The notes beneath the pieces are model-generated. The model did not search any database. It was given only the letters and a program-made list of their open reading frames with translations, and was not told the DNA's origin. From Aeromonas bivalvium (GTDB taxonomy: Bacteria > Pseudomonadota > Gammaproteobacteria > Enterobacterales > Aeromonadaceae): a stretch of DNA of 64,000 bases. Below, in pieces: positions 55,186 to 64,000 of the stretch. The stretch lies in NCBI RefSeq assembly GCF_000819765.1, contig NZ_CDBT01000063.1:186001-250000 (forward strand). Reading direction: 5' to 3'. Numbering within the stretch: the first letter of the stretch is position 1; the number at the start of each line of letters is the position of its first letter. The position numbers and the translations under genes were made by a program.

Positions 55186-55262
55186 GCGCCCGTAGCTCAG
55201 CTGGATAGAGTACCTGGCTACGAACCAGGTGGTCGGAGGTTCGAATCCTCCCGGGCGCACCA
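55186..55262 (+). tRNA. tRNA-Arg (ACG), copy 5
   Basis: 77 bases with CCA, anticodon ACG, identical to copies 2 and 4 in the T-arm. A strong terminator follows seven bases later. Confidence 0.97.
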
Positions 55263-55268
55263 TACAGA

Positions 55269-55298
55269 CAGCCTCGACCTAGGTCGGGGCTGTTTTTT
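55269..55298 (+). terminator. Terminator of the tRNA-Arg array
   Basis: CAGCCTCGACCT and AGGTCGGGGCTG form a 12-bp stem with one mismatch, followed by TTTTTTTA. Confidence 0.9.
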
Positions 55299-55558
55299 TA
55301 TGTGCGTGAGGCTGCGTTCTGTCGCCGCACAGCACGCACCGGCCATGCAGCTTCGCCTGCCCTCTCGCCCTGTCATGGCGTTCCGCCTTCTCTCCTGTCG
55401 CTTCGTCCATCCTGGGCCATGTCCTTGCCAGCAGGCACGGCTGTCCCTGTGCCTGGCAAGGTCGCCTCACCATGGTCTCCAGGCATCCTCCTCGCCCGTC
55501 GAGCCATCATCTCCCTTGCCCAGGTGGCTAGGTGTGCCTGAGTACGCTGTGCGGGCAA
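55299..55558. other. Spacer without recognisable features
   Basis: About 260 bases rich in C and T on the plus strand. Open frames exist on both strands, but none has a ribosome site, start context or family resemblance. No tRNA remnant or repeat could be identified. Confidence 0.5.
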
Positions 55559-55582
55559 TAAAAAAGGATGCCGCAGCATCCT
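55559..55582 (-). terminator. Terminator of pbpG
   Basis: On the minus strand AAAGGATGC and GCATCCTTT with loop TGCG are followed by TTTTTA, 22 bases after the pbpG stop. Confidence 0.85.
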
Positions 55583-55604
55583 TTCTCCTTCCTTTGTTCA
55601 CGTC

Positions 55605-56432
55605 TCAGCTCTTGAGCCACTTGCGAATGCGGTTGGCATCACCGATGGGGGTGCGCTTGCCGAAGGAGTTGAGCAAGACGATGGCCAGCTCCTGGCGGTC
55701 CGGTTTGGCGCGCATCAGCAGGCAGCGTCCCGCTTCGTTGGTAAAACCGGTCTTGGAGAGGCGTACATTCCAGTCCGGGTTCTTGACCAGGGGGTTGGTG
55801 TTGTTGAAATGGAGGCTGTAGTCCGGGGTGCGAAAGCGCATCTCCTCATCGCCGTCCTGGGTGAACTGGCGGATCAGTGGCTGGCGATAGGCTGCCGAGA
55901 GGAGCCTGGCCAGATCCTGGGCGGTGGAGACATTGCTGCTGGAGAGGCCGGTGGCATCATGGAAGCGGCTGTTGCGCATGCCCAGTTGTCTGGCCTTGTG
56001 GTTCATGGCACGAATGAAGGCAGCGCGTCCCCCCGGGTAGTGGCGGGCAAGCGCCGAGGCCATGCGATTCTCCGAAGACATCAGCGCCAGGTGCAAAGCA
56101 TCGCGGCGGCTGATCCTGGTGCCCATGCGTATCCGGGAGTAGGTGTGCTTGATGGTATCGCGATCATGGCCATCCACGGTGAGGATCTGGTCGAGATCCT
56201 GCTTGGCATCGAGCACCACCAGCGCCGTCATCAGCTTGGTGAGGGAGGCGATGGGGCGTCGGCTGGCGGCATTCTTCTGGTAGAGCGTCTTGCCGCTATT
56301 CACGTCCAGCACCAGGGCGCTGCTCGAGCGCAGCTGCAGCTTGGCCGGGTTGGGCGCAGCCATGGCCTGGCCGGGCAGAAACAGGCCAGCCAATGTACTC
56401 AACAGCGCCAAGGCGCGGATCTGACCCCTCAT
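55605..56432 (-). CDS. pbpG: D-alanyl-D-alanine endopeptidase PbpG (PBP7)
   Basis: Periplasmic low-molecular-mass penicillin-binding protein that cuts DD cross-links. 275 aa. Signal peptide MRGQIRALALLSTLAGLFLP (cleavage after AMA). Active-site motifs: RRPIASLTKLMTALV (S-x-x-K), MSSENRMASALARH (S-E-N, matching S-x-N) and VRLSKTGFTNEAG (K-T-G). ATG 56432 has GGAG upstream; the longer frame upstream is not family-like. Single gene ending at its own terminator. Confidence 0.93.
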   Translation of the reverse strand: MRGQIRALALLSTLAGLFLPGQAMAAPNPAKLQLRSSSALVLDVNSGKTLYQKNAASRRPIASLTKLMTALVVLDAKQDLDQILTVDGHDRDTIKHTYSRIRMGTRISRRDALHLALMSSENRMASALARHYPGGRAAFIRAMNHKARQLGMRNSRFHDATGLSSSNVSTAQDLARLLSAAYRQPLIRQFTQDGDEEMRFRTPDYSLHFNNTNPLVKNPDWNVRLSKTGFTNEAGRCLLMRAKPDRQELAIVLLNSFGKRTPIGDANRIRKWLKS

Positions 56433-56563
56433 ACAACACTCCATCCAACACGAGAAAAAAGGCGGTAGATTCACGCATTTTTGCCCCGGCTTTACAAGGG
56501 GAGCCACGGCTATTTTATTAATGAGCGTGATTAAAAAAGGCCATGTCACCATGGCCTCTTCGC

Positions 56564-57235
56564 TTACGGTGACAGGCGCCCCGGCGCCCGCTTGCGCCGC
56601 AGCAGGGTGCGCCAGAGCAGGGCCAGCAGACCGGCGGCGAGCAGCACCAGCGGCAGGTAGAGGATGATGCTGAGGAACTGGGTCTCGTACTGGGCCGCCA
56701 GCCTGGTGTGGCTCAGGTAGTAGCCCAGGCTGACCAGGGGGCTGACCCAGAGAATGGAGCTGACGAGATTCACCATCAGAAAACGCCCCTGGGGGATCTC
56801 GGTGGCCCCGACGATATAGGGGTAGACGGTGCGCACGAAGGCGATGTAGCGCGCCGTGATCAGGGTCAGGATGCCGTACTTGTCCAGCAGGTAAAACACC
56901 TTCTCCTTGTGCTTCTCGTCCATGTGGGACATCAGACGATGGTAGGCGCGGGTGTGGCCGAGCAGGCGGCCCTGCATGTAACCAAGCCAGGTGCCGACGA
57001 AGGTGGCCAGGATCAGCAGGGGAACCACCCAGAGGGAGAGTACCTCCTGATAGACGAGTACCCCCGTCAGCAGCAACAGGCTGTCACCGGGCAGAAATGC
57101 CGTGGGGATGAAGCCATTCTCCAGTACCAGAAACGTCAGCAGCACACCGCAGACCATGAACGCCATCTTGGGATCGGACAAGGTCACCAGGTCATGGTGC
57201 ATGAAGGCGTGTGCCAGTTGATAGAAGTCTTCCAT
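56564..57235 (-). CDS. DedA-family membrane protein
   Basis: 223 aa, the VTT/SNARE-associated fold: FMVCGVLLTFLVLENGFIPT, FLPGDSLLLLTGVLVYQEVL (F-x-P-G-x-x motif), GTWLGYMQGRLLG (G-x-x-x-G-Y) and YIAFVRTVYPYIVGATEIPQ (the R-x-x-P-x-x-x-G signature). DedA proteins are thought to flip undecaprenyl phosphate or phospholipids and help maintain the proton motive force. Start ATG 57235, five bases after the CNNM gene's stop, so the two are cotranscribed. Which DedA paralog cannot be decided. Confidence 0.88.
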   Translation of the reverse strand: MEDFYQLAHAFMHHDLVTLSDPKMAFMVCGVLLTFLVLENGFIPTAFLPGDSLLLLTGVLVYQEVLSLWVVPLLILATFVGTWLGYMQGRLLGHTRAYHRLMSHMDEKHKEKVFYLLDKYGILTLITARYIAFVRTVYPYIVGATEIPQGRFLMVNLVSSILWVSPLVSLGYYLSHTRLAAQYETQFLSIILYLPLVLLAAGLLALLWRTLLRRKRAPGRLSP

Positions 57236-57240
57236 CGCGT

Positions 57241-58545
57241 TTACTCCGCGGCTTGCGCCGTCTGCTCGGGTACGGGCGTCGCCAGCACCTTGTCGATACG
57301 CAGACCATCCATGTCGACGATTTCCAATTGCCACTGGGCCAGGGCAACCTGATCCCCGGTCTGGGGCATGCGCCCCAGCAGCATCATGATGAGGCCGCCC
57401 AGGGTGTGATAGTGATGTTCCTCCTCTTCCGGCAGCCGGTTGAGCCCCAGGCAATCCTTCAGCTCGGGCAGGGGGATGAGGCCGTCGAGCAGCAGGCTGC
57501 CGTCGGCGCGCTGGTAGACCCAGTGATCCTGGGCCTCCCCTTGTTGAAAGTCACCGGCCAGGGCTTCCAGCAGATCCTGCTGGGTGACCAGCCCCTGCAA
57601 CTCGCCATACTCATCCACCACCAGCACCATGTGCTCGGCATGACTGCGAAAATGGTTGAGCAGCTCCAGGCCGTTGAGGGTCTCTGGCAGCAGGCTGCCA
57701 TCCTGGGTGAGGGCCGCCAGATTGATGTCCTCGCCGCGCACATAGGCGTGCAGAACCTTGTTGACGTTGAGTATGCCCACCAGGTTGGAGAGGCTGCCGT
57801 CGCAGACCGGGAAGAAGCTGTGACCATACTCCACCATGCGCATCAGGTTGACCTCGGTGGGTTGGGCCAGATCCAGATAGCGGATGTCGCTGCGGGGCAC
57901 CATCATGGACTCGAGGCGGCGCTCGTCGAGGCGAAACACGTTGCGCAGCATGGTGCGCTCATGGTCCTCGATGACCCCGGCCTGGGAGCCCTCCTCCAGC
58001 ATGGCGTGGATCTCCTCCTGGGTCAGTTGATGGCTGTTCTCCTGGCTGACCCGCAGCAGCCGCAGGCAGCCATGGGTCGAGGCGGAGAGCAGCCAGACGA
58101 AGGGGCGGGTCAGGGTCGCCAGCCAGAGCATGGGGCGAGCCACCAGGCAGGCGATGCGTTCCGGACTGATCTGGCCGAGACGTTTGGGCACCAGTTCGCC
58201 GACAACGATAGAGAGATAGGTGACGCTGACCACCACCAGTACGGTGGCGAGCAGGCTGCTGCCGCTGGCGCTCAGCCCCCACTCCTGCAACCAGAGGGCG
58301 AAGGGCTTGGCCAGCACGGATTCACCATAGATGCCGTTGAGCAGGCCTATGCTGGTGATGCCTATCTGCACCGCAGAGAGAAAATGGGTGGGGTCCTCGG
58401 CCAGACGCAGGGCGATGGCGGCCGATCCTGAGCCCTCGGCGGCGAGTTTGCCGAGCCGCGCCTTGCGGGCCGTGACGATGGCAATTTCAGACATGGCAAA
58501 AATGCCGTTCAGTACGATCAATCCAATCAGGATCAACATTTCCAT
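57241..58545 (-). CDS. CNNM/CorC-family transporter-like protein with CBS domains
   Basis: 434 aa: an N-terminal DUF21/CNNM membrane domain (EMLILIGLIVLNGIFAMSEI, VVGELVPKRLGQISPERIAC), two CBS domains (SMMVPRSDIRYLDLAQPTEV; MVLVVDEYGELQGLVTQQDL) and a CorC_HlyC domain (EEEEHHYHTLGGLIMMLLGR). Family members act in magnesium or cobalt efflux or as hemolysin-like TlyC proteins. ATG 58545 gives the family-like start but lacks a strong ribosome site; a second ATG six bases later is possible. Operon with the DedA gene. Confidence 0.87.
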   Translation of the reverse strand: MEMLILIGLIVLNGIFAMSEIAIVTARKARLGKLAAEGSGSAAIALRLAEDPTHFLSAVQIGITSIGLLNGIYGESVLAKPFALWLQEWGLSASGSSLLATVLVVVSVTYLSIVVGELVPKRLGQISPERIACLVARPMLWLATLTRPFVWLLSASTHGCLRLLRVSQENSHQLTQEEIHAMLEEGSQAGVIEDHERTMLRNVFRLDERRLESMMVPRSDIRYLDLAQPTEVNLMRMVEYGHSFFPVCDGSLSNLVGILNVNKVLHAYVRGEDINLAALTQDGSLLPETLNGLELLNHFRSHAEHMVLVVDEYGELQGLVTQQDLLEALAGDFQQGEAQDHWVYQRADGSLLLDGLIPLPELKDCLGLNRLPEEEEHHYHTLGGLIMMLLGRMPQTGDQVALAQWQLEIVDMDGLRIDKVLATPVPEQTAQAAE

Positions 58546-58655
58546 ACAGGAAGCTAACTCCACGGGGTGAATACTGCGGCAGTGTAATGAATTTGACGAG
58601 GCCGCGCTTGTAAAACTCATGATGGAGCGTCGGCGCGGCGGCCAGGGGACACAAA

Positions 58656-58681
58656 AAAGCCCCCTGCTGACAGGGGGCTCT
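58656..58681 (-). terminator. Terminator of valS
   Basis: AGCCCCCTG and CAGGGGGCT with a 4-base loop; the minus-strand exit is followed by TTTTTTGTG. Starts 18 bases after the valS stop. Confidence 0.9.
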
Positions 58682-58698
58682 TGGGAGGGACGTGACCC

Positions 58699-61551
58699 TT
58701 ACAGGGCGGCGATCTCGGCCTGCTGGGCCTCGAGTTTCACCAGCTGGTGACGGTAATCTTCCAGCTTCTCGCGCTCCTTGGCGATGACGGCTTCCGGCGC
58801 CTTGGCGACGAAGGCCTCGTTGCCGAGCTTGCCTTCGATACGGCCGCACTCACCGACCAGACGGGCAACCTCTTTGGCCAGACGGGCCAGCTCGGCCTCC
58901 TTGTCGATGAGACCGGCCATGGGGATCATCAGCTCTGTGCTGCCGATCAGTTTCTTGACCGACAGGGGGGCGACTTCACCTTCGCCAAGCACGCGGATGG
59001 ATTCCAGGCGGGCCAGGGACTTGAGGAAGGCCTCGTTGTCGGTGGCCCGCTGGGCGTCCTTGCCATCGCACTTGAGCAGCACGTTGAGGGGCACGCTCGG
59101 CGCCACGTTCATCTCGGCGCGGATGTTGCGGATGCTGACGATGAACTCCTTCACCCACTCACTATCCGCCATGGCGGCTTCGTCTACCTTGGCGGCATCG
59201 AACTCGGGGAAGGCCTGCACCATGATGGTGTCGGCGTTGACACCGGTCAGCGGCGCCACCGACTTCCAGATGGTCTCGGTGATGAAGGGGATGATGGGGT
59301 GCGCCAGACGCAGCAGGGTCTCCAGCACGGTCACCAGGGTGTGACGGGTGGCGCGCTGCTCGGCGTCCGAGCCCTTGCCCAGCACCGGCTTGGTCAGCTC
59401 CAGATACCAGTCGCAGAACTGGTTCCAGATAAATTCGTACAAGACGCCGGCCGCGATATCGAAGCGATAGGTGTCGAGGGCGGTGCGGAAGTCACGGATG
59501 GCCAGCTGCAGCTGGGACTGGATCCAGCGATCCGCCAGGCTGAACTGCATTTCGCCGCCGTTAAGGCCGCAATCCTGATCTTCGGTGTTCATCAGCACGT
59601 AGCGGGAGGCGTTCCACAGCTTGTTGCAGAAGTTGTTGTAGCCATCCAGGCGCTTCATGTCCCAGTTGATGTCACGACCGGTAGAGGCCAGCGCCGCCAA
59701 GGTGAAGCGCAGGGCGTCGGTGCCGTGGGCCTCGATCCCTTCCGGGAACTGCTTGGCGGTACGCTTGCCGATCTTCTCGGCCATCTGCGGCTGCATCATG
59801 TTGCCGGTGCGCTTCTCCAGCAGATCTTCCAGGGAGATGCCGTCGATCATGTCGAGGGGGTCCAGCACGTTGCCCTTGGACTTGGACATCTTCTGCCCTT
59901 CTTCGTCACGGATGAGCCCCGTGATGTAGACGGTCTTGAACGGGACCTGCGGCTGGCCGTTTTCGTCCTTGATGAAGTGCATGGTCATCATGATCATCCG
60001 GGCGATCCAGAAGAAGATGATGTCGAAGCCGCTCATCAGCACGTCGGTGGGGTGGAAGGTCTTGAGCGCCTCTGTGTTGTTCGGCCAGCCCAGGGTGGAG
60101 AAGGTCCACAGGGCGGAGCTGAACCAGGTGTCGAGCACGTCTTCGTCCTGACGCAGCACGGTCACGGACGGGATGTTGTGCTTGGCGCGCACCTCGGCTT
60201 CATCACGGCCCACGTAGACCTTGCCGGCCTCGTCATACCAGGCCGGGATGCGGTGACCCCACCACAGCTGACGGGAGACGCACCAGTCCTGAATGTCGCG
60301 CATCCAGGAGAAGTACATGTTTTCGTACTGCTTGGGCACGAACTGGATACGGCCATCTTCCACCGCCTCGATGGCGGTCTTGGCCATGGGGGCCACGCGC
60401 ACGTACCACTGGTCGGTCAGCATGGGCTCGATGGGCACGCCGCCGCGATCGCCGTAGGGCTGCTGCAGCACGTGATCCTTGATCTCGGCCAAAAGGCCCA
60501 GCTCGTCCAGCCTGGCGACGATGGCCTTGCGGGCGGCGAAGCGCTCCATGCCGGCGAACTCGCTCGGCAGGGCGGCGTCATAGGCGGTGCTGGGGTTGCC
60601 GTTGGCATCGACCACTTCGGCCTCGGCACGCACGTGAGCGTCCAGGGTGAAGATGTTGATCATCGGCAGGTTGTGGCGCTTGCCCACTTCGTTGTCGTTG
60701 AAGTCGTGGGCCGGGGTGATCTTCACGCAGCCGGTGCCCTTCTCCATGTCGGCGTGCTCGTCGGCGACGATGGGGATCAGACGGTTCACCAGCGGCAGCA
60801 GTATGTGCTGGCCGATCAGCGCCTTGTAGCGCGGGTCTTCCGGGTTCACCGCCACGGCGGTATCGCCCAGCATGGTCTCCGGACGGGTGGTGGCGACGAT
60901 CAGGTGATCCTGGCCATCGCTGGTCTTGGCGCCGTTGGCCAGGGGGTAGCGAAGGTGCCACATGTGGCCCTTGATCTCGCGGTTTTCCACTTCCAGGTCA
61001 GAGATGGCGGTGTTGAGCTTGGGATCCCAGTTCACCAGACGCTTGCCGCGATACATGAGGCCATCTTCGTAGAGACGCACGAACACTTCCTGGACGGCGG
61101 CGGAGAGGCCCTCATCCATGGTGAAGCGCTCGCGCTCCCAGTCCACGGAGTCGCCGAGGCGGCGCATCTGGCGGGTGATGGTGCCGCCGGACTCTTCCTT
61201 CCACTGCCAGATCTTGTCGATGAAGGCGTCACGGCCGTAGTCGTGACGGGTCTTGCCCTCTTCGGCGGCGATCTTGCGCTCAACCACCATCTGGGTGGCG
61301 ATGCCGGCGTGGTCACAGCCCGCCTGCCACAGGGTGTTCTTGCCCTGCATGCGGTTGTAGCGGATCAGGGTGTCCATCAGGGTCTGCTGGAAGGCGTGAC
61401 CCATGTGCAGGCTGCCGGTGACGTTCGGCGGCGGGATCATGATGCAGAAGGAGTCTTTGCTGGTGTCGCCGTGGGGCTTGAAGTAGCCCTGAGATTCCCA
61501 GTGCTGGTAGAGCGCCTGTTCGATGGCGTTGTGATTAAAAGTCTTTTCCAT
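58699..61551 (-). CDS. valS: Valyl-tRNA synthetase
   Basis: 950 aa (E. coli 951). Class I motifs [20 protein letters not shown] (HMGH) and [20 protein letters not shown] (KMSKS). CP1 editing domain with [14 protein letters not shown] and [21 protein letters not shown]-terminal anticodon and coiled-coil arm ending ...[15 protein letters not shown] 61551. Lies 53 bases after holC; pepA-holC-valS order is conserved in Enterobacteria. The 964-residue open frame on the opposite strand is a codon-bias shadow. Confidence 0.97.
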   Translation of the reverse strand: MEKTFNHNAIEQALYQHWESQGYFKPHGDTSKDSFCIMIPPPNVTGSLHMGHAFQQTLMDTLIRYNRMQGKNTLWQAGCDHAGIATQMVVERKIAAEEGKTRHDYGRDAFIDKIWQWKEESGGTITRQMRRLGDSVDWERERFTMDEGLSAAVQEVFVRLYEDGLMYRGKRLVNWDPKLNTAISDLEVENREIKGHMWHLRYPLANGAKTSDGQDHLIVATTRPETMLGDTAVAVNPEDPRYKALIGQHILLPLVNRLIPIVADEHADMEKGTGCVKITPAHDFNDNEVGKRHNLPMINIFTLDAHVRAEAEVVDANGNPSTAYDAALPSEFAGMERFAARKAIVARLDELGLLAEIKDHVLQQPYGDRGGVPIEPMLTDQWYVRVAPMAKTAIEAVEDGRIQFVPKQYENMYFSWMRDIQDWCVSRQLWWGHRIPAWYDEAGKVYVGRDEAEVRAKHNIPSVTVLRQDEDVLDTWFSSALWTFSTLGWPNNTEALKTFHPTDVLMSGFDIIFFWIARMIMMTMHFIKDENGQPQVPFKTVYITGLIRDEEGQKMSKSKGNVLDPLDMIDGISLEDLLEKRTGNMMQPQMAEKIGKRTAKQFPEGIEAHGTDALRFTLAALASTGRDINWDMKRLDGYNNFCNKLWNASRYVLMNTEDQDCGLNGGEMQFSLADRWIQSQLQLAIRDFRTALDTYRFDIAAGVLYEFIWNQFCDWYLELTKPVLGKGSDAEQRATRHTLVTVLETLLRLAHPIIPFITETIWKSVAPLTGVNADTIMVQAFPEFDAAKVDEAAMADSEWVKEFIVSIRNIRAEMNVAPSVPLNVLLKCDGKDAQRATDNEAFLKSLARLESIRVLGEGEVAPLSVKKLIGSTELMIPMAGLIDKEAELARLAKEVARLVGECGRIEGKLGNEAFVAKAPEAVIAKEREKLEDYRHQLVKLEAQQAEIAAL

Positions 61552-61604
61552 GGTCTCGCCGTAATCTGGATGGATGGATTCTGGTGCTGGATCTCGCGGG
61601 GCAG

Positions 61605-62057
61605 TCAGGGCTGCGCCGGATCCGGGGGAGCAACGGGCTGATCCCTCATCTCGAGGGTATGGCCTGCCTGGCGATAGTGCTTGTAGCGCTCGCGGGCTTG
61701 CTGCTTCTGCGTTTCGTCAGTGGGGACAAAATCTACCACTTGAGCGAAGTGTCCTGCAAACAAAGGTGTCTGCCGGGCCAGGTTGATGAGGCGGGCATAG
61801 CGCCGCTTCGGTGGCTGATGGCCTATCTCCACCGGAGCCTGACCGCTCTCCCCCTGCAACTGGTGCGGCACGAAGCGATCCGGCGGCAGTTGCCACAACA
61901 GCTCGTCCAGGCGCAGGGCCTGGGCCTCGTCTTCGCAGAACAGGTAGATATGGCCCGCGCTCCAGCCATCGGCCGCAAGCTGGCAGGCGAGACGTTCGAC
62001 CGCAGACGCCTGAGCGTCGTCGGGCGCACTCATCAGGTAAAAGGTCACTTGGCTCAT
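61605..62057 (-). CDS. holC: DNA polymerase III chi subunit
   Basis: 150 aa (E. coli 147). [20 protein letters not shown] matches the HolC N-terminus, and [40 protein letters not shown] and [20 protein letters not shown] complete it. Bridges SSB to the clamp loader. An upstream in-frame start region (to 62198) is read through the pepA terminator and is rejected. Forms a unit with valS. Confidence 0.93.
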   Translation of the reverse strand: MSQVTFYLMSAPDDAQASAVERLACQLAADGWSAGHIYLFCEDEAQALRLDELLWQLPPDRFVPHQLQGESGQAPVEIGHQPPKRRYARLINLARQTPLFAGHFAQVVDFVPTDETQKQQARERYKHYRQAGHTLEMRDQPVAPPDPAQP

Positions 62058-62138
62058 CAGCTTGGTCCCGTTTGGCTGTGACGGACGCTTGACCGCCGTG
62101 AGGGTCGACGGCGGGTATGCCTGCCGACGCTCAATGAA

Positions 62139-62166
62139 ACAAGGAAGAGGCGAGCCTCTTCCTTGT
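62139..62166 (-). terminator. Terminator between pepA and holC
   Basis: ACAAGGAAGAGG and CCTCTTCCTTGT form a perfect 12-bp stem with loop CGAG; the minus-strand exit is followed by TTCATTG, 54 bases after the pepA stop. Confidence 0.85.
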
Positions 62167-62219
62167 GGTACTGGGCAACTCCCTGGCTTCCGACGCATTC
62201 ATCGGAAGGGGCAGGGGAG

Positions 62220-63728
62220 TTACTCCTTCTCTTCGATATCGACGCCGGCCCGGTTGAGCAGGAACTGGGTCAGCAGGGGCACGGGGCGCCCGGTGGCGCC
62301 CTTGTCCTTGCCACTCTTCCAGGCAGTGCCGGCCACATCCAGGTGGGCCCAGTTGTATTTCTTGGTGAATCGTGACAGGAAGGCGGCGGCCGTGATGGTG
62401 CCGGCCGGACGGCCCCCTATGTTGGCCATGTCGGCAAACGGGCTCTCCAGCTGTTCCTGGTATTCGTCGAACAGCGGCAGGCGCCAGGCGCGATCGCCCG
62501 CCTGCTCGGAGGCCCCCAGCAGCTCATGGGCCAGCGGGTTGTGGTTGGCCAGCAGGCCCGAGGTGTGGTGGCCCAGGGCGATGATGCAGGCACCGGTCAG
62601 GGTGGCCACGTCGATGACCGTATCCGGGTCGAATCTGTCCACATAGGTGAGGGCATCGCACAGCACCAGGCGACCTTCCGCGTCGGTGTTGAGCACTTCG
62701 ATGGTCTGGCCGGACATGGAGGTGAGGATGTCCCCCGGGCGATAGGCATTGCCGCCCGGCATGTTCTCGCAGCCCGCCAGCACGCCGATGACGTTGATGG
62801 GCAGCTGCAGTTCGGCCAGGGCGTGCATGGTGCCGAGCACGGAGGCGGCGCCGCCCATGTCGTATTTCATCTCGTCCATGCCGTCCGCCGGCTTGATGGA
62901 GATGCCGCCGGAATCGAAGGTCAGCCCCTTGCCCACCAGCACGATGGGCTTGGCCTCGGGATGACCCTTGTATTCGATGATGGCCATCATGGCTTCGTTT
63001 TCGGAGCCGCGGGCCACCGCCAGATAGGAGTTCATGCCGAGCTCGGCCATCTCCTGCTCACCCACCACCTTGGTGGTGATGTTGTCGAAGGCATCGGCCA
63101 GACGACGGGCCTGGGAGGCGAGATAGGCGGGGTTGCAGACGTTGGGCGGCATGTTGGCCACGTCGCGACAGACGCGCACCCCTTTCGCCACGGCCAGGCC
63201 GTGGGCGATGGCTTTCTCGCCTATGGTCAGTTCCCGACGCGTCGGCACGTTGAACACCAGCTTGCGCAGGGGGCGGCGTGGCTCGGCCTTGTTGGTCTTG
63301 AACTGATCGAAGCTGTAGAGGCCCGCCTTGGTGCTCTCCACCGCCTGGCGCACCTTCCAGTAGGTGTCCCGACCTTTGACGTGCAACTCGGTCAGGAAGC
63401 AGACAGCCTCCATGGAGCCGGTTTCGTTCAGGGTGGTGATGGTCTTGTTGATGATCTGCTTGTATTGGCGTTCGTCGAGCTCCCGCTCCTTGCCGCAGCC
63501 CACCAGCAGCACCCGTTCGCTCAGCACGCCCGGTACTTGATGGAGCAGCAGCATCTGGCCCGGTTTCCCTTCCAGGTCACCACGGCGCAGCAGCGAGCTC
63601 AGGTAGCCATCGCTGATCTTGTCCAGTTGTTCGGCCACCGGAGAGAGGCGGCGGGGTTCAAACACACCGACCACGACGCAGGCACTGCGCTGCTTCTCAG
63701 GACTGCCACTCTTTACACTGAACTCCAT
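62220..63728 (-). CDS. pepA: Leucyl aminopeptidase PepA (XerB-like)
   Basis: 502 aa (E. coli 503). [20 protein letters not shown] is nearly invariant. M17 active site: [40 protein letters not shown] and [20 protein letters not shown] (NTDAEGRL). Hexameric manganese/zinc aminopeptidase that in E. coli also binds DNA in carAB control and Xer recombination; whether it does so here is unknown. Divergent from lptF across 177 bases. Confidence 0.96.
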   Translation of the reverse strand: MEFSVKSGSPEKQRSACVVVGVFEPRRLSPVAEQLDKISDGYLSSLLRRGDLEGKPGQMLLLHQVPGVLSERVLLVGCGKERELDERQYKQIINKTITTLNETGSMEAVCFLTELHVKGRDTYWKVRQAVESTKAGLYSFDQFKTNKAEPRRPLRKLVFNVPTRRELTIGEKAIAHGLAVAKGVRVCRDVANMPPNVCNPAYLASQARRLADAFDNITTKVVGEQEMAELGMNSYLAVARGSENEAMMAIIEYKGHPEAKPIVLVGKGLTFDSGGISIKPADGMDEMKYDMGGAASVLGTMHALAELQLPINVIGVLAGCENMPGGNAYRPGDILTSMSGQTIEVLNTDAEGRLVLCDALTYVDRFDPDTVIDVATLTGACIIALGHHTSGLLANHNPLAHELLGASEQAGDRAWRLPLFDEYQEQLESPFADMANIGGRPAGTITAAAFLSRFTKKYNWAHLDVAGTAWKSGKDKGATGRPVPLLTQFLLNRAGVDIEEKE

Positions 63729-63905
63729 GGAATCTCCTACATCCTAAAGACAAAAGGCACCTTTTATTGAATAATGCAGTGCTTGTTGGGTATCAGAGGC
63801 GGAGCGAACAGCCACAGGCTCCGCAGTTCAAACTGGTAAAAATCCAATATAGGGCCCTATTTTTCAGGCATTCGACTAAAAACACAAGTTTACTTGGGAA
63901 TGACT

Positions 63906-64000
63906 GTGATCGTTTTCCGATATTTGTTCAGGGAAACCCTGAAAACCCAGCTGGCGGTGCTGTTCGTACTCCTGCTTATCTTCGTCAGCCAGCAATTCAT
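63906..64000 (+). CDS. lptF: LPS export permease LptF (5' end only)
   Basis: Only about 31 codons lie in the window. From GTG 63906 the reading is MIVFRYLFRETLKTQLAVLF then VLLLIFVSQQF, aligning with the E. coli LptF start (RYLVRETLKSQLAILF). GGGA lies six bases upstream; an ATG at 63900 would sit too close to it. LptF with LptG is the membrane part of the ABC transporter that extracts LPS from the inner membrane. Continues beyond the window. Confidence 0.88.
   Translation, partial: MIVFRYLFRETLKTQLAVLFVLLLIFVSQQF

Noticed and set aside
54602-55262. Prophage or genomic island at the tRNA cluster
   Set aside because: No integrase or attachment-site duplication visible; the flanking genes csrA and pbpG are chromosomal.
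54952-55263. 103-residue frame with repeated GGFEPPTTWF segments
   Set aside because: It is the antisense translation of three tandem tRNA-Arg genes, a well-known false protein in databases.
58747-61641. 964-residue open frame opposite valS
   Set aside because: Antisense shadow caused by GC-rich codon bias; the valS frame has all catalytic motifs and the antisense product has none.

Overview
The window is a GC-rich gammaproteobacterial chromosome segment, almost certainly from Aeromonas or a close relative. This rests on inference from several things: core proteins close to Vibrio, Shewanella and Enterobacteria (ParC/ParE, MutS, RecA, AlaS, ValS, PepA, CsrA), the preserved neighbourhoods tolC / nudF-yqiB-cpdA-yqiA / parE-parC, recA-recX-alaS-lysC-csrA-tRNA-Ser-tRNA-Arg(x5) and pepA-holC-valS diverging from lptF, and an Aeromonas-like set of accessory genes. 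No species call is justified without a search.

Layout. 1-8.4 kb: tolC (cut by the window edge) faces the nudF-yqiB-cpdA-yqiA operon, which here is followed by a second Nudix hydrolase, a GFA-family zinc protein and an aaeXAB-like efflux operon before parE. 8.4-12.8 kb: parE and parC. 12.8-18.9 kb: an accessory zone with an AT-rich HEPN-type gene, dispersed palindromic repeats, a few hypothetical genes and a CPBP-family membrane protein. 19-21.6 kb: a compact operon of a J-domain co-chaperone and three unknown acidic proteins. 21.9-26.2 kb: a secreted EF-hand protein and an scsABCD-like periplasmic thiol-redox operon. 26.4-28.6 kb: plsC and a phage-shock operon (pspA, pspC, pspG) behind a sigma-54 promoter. 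28.6-32.5 kb: GIY-YIG protein, RarD, a UDG-superfamily protein, and an EamA transporter divergent from a LysR regulator. 32.5-39.8 kb: Zur-type znuA / znuCB, then lapG, a TAXI binding protein, a LapD-like membrane protein, and mepM. 39.8-44.4 kb: 2-hydroxyacid dehydrogenase, yjaG, and a CosR-like MarR repressor divergent from an unknown gene and a BCCT osmolyte carrier. 44.5-54.4 kb: mutS, pncC, recA, recX, alaS, lysC, csrA. 54.6-55.3 kb: six tRNA genes. 55.6-64 kb: pbpG, a DedA protein, a CNNM/CorC protein, valS, holC, pepA and the start of lptF.

The most unusual structural signal is that three unrelated genes carry a short, diverged, tandem partial copy of one of their own ends: the 5' end of yqiA (three units), the 3' end of scsC (a 50-codon open frame) and the 3' end of znuB. 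The biological candidates for new systems are the isolated AT-rich HEPN gene, the J-domain four-gene operon, and the LapD-like/TAXI/LapG cluster.

There is no transposase, integrase, prophage gene set, CRISPR array or rRNA gene in the window.
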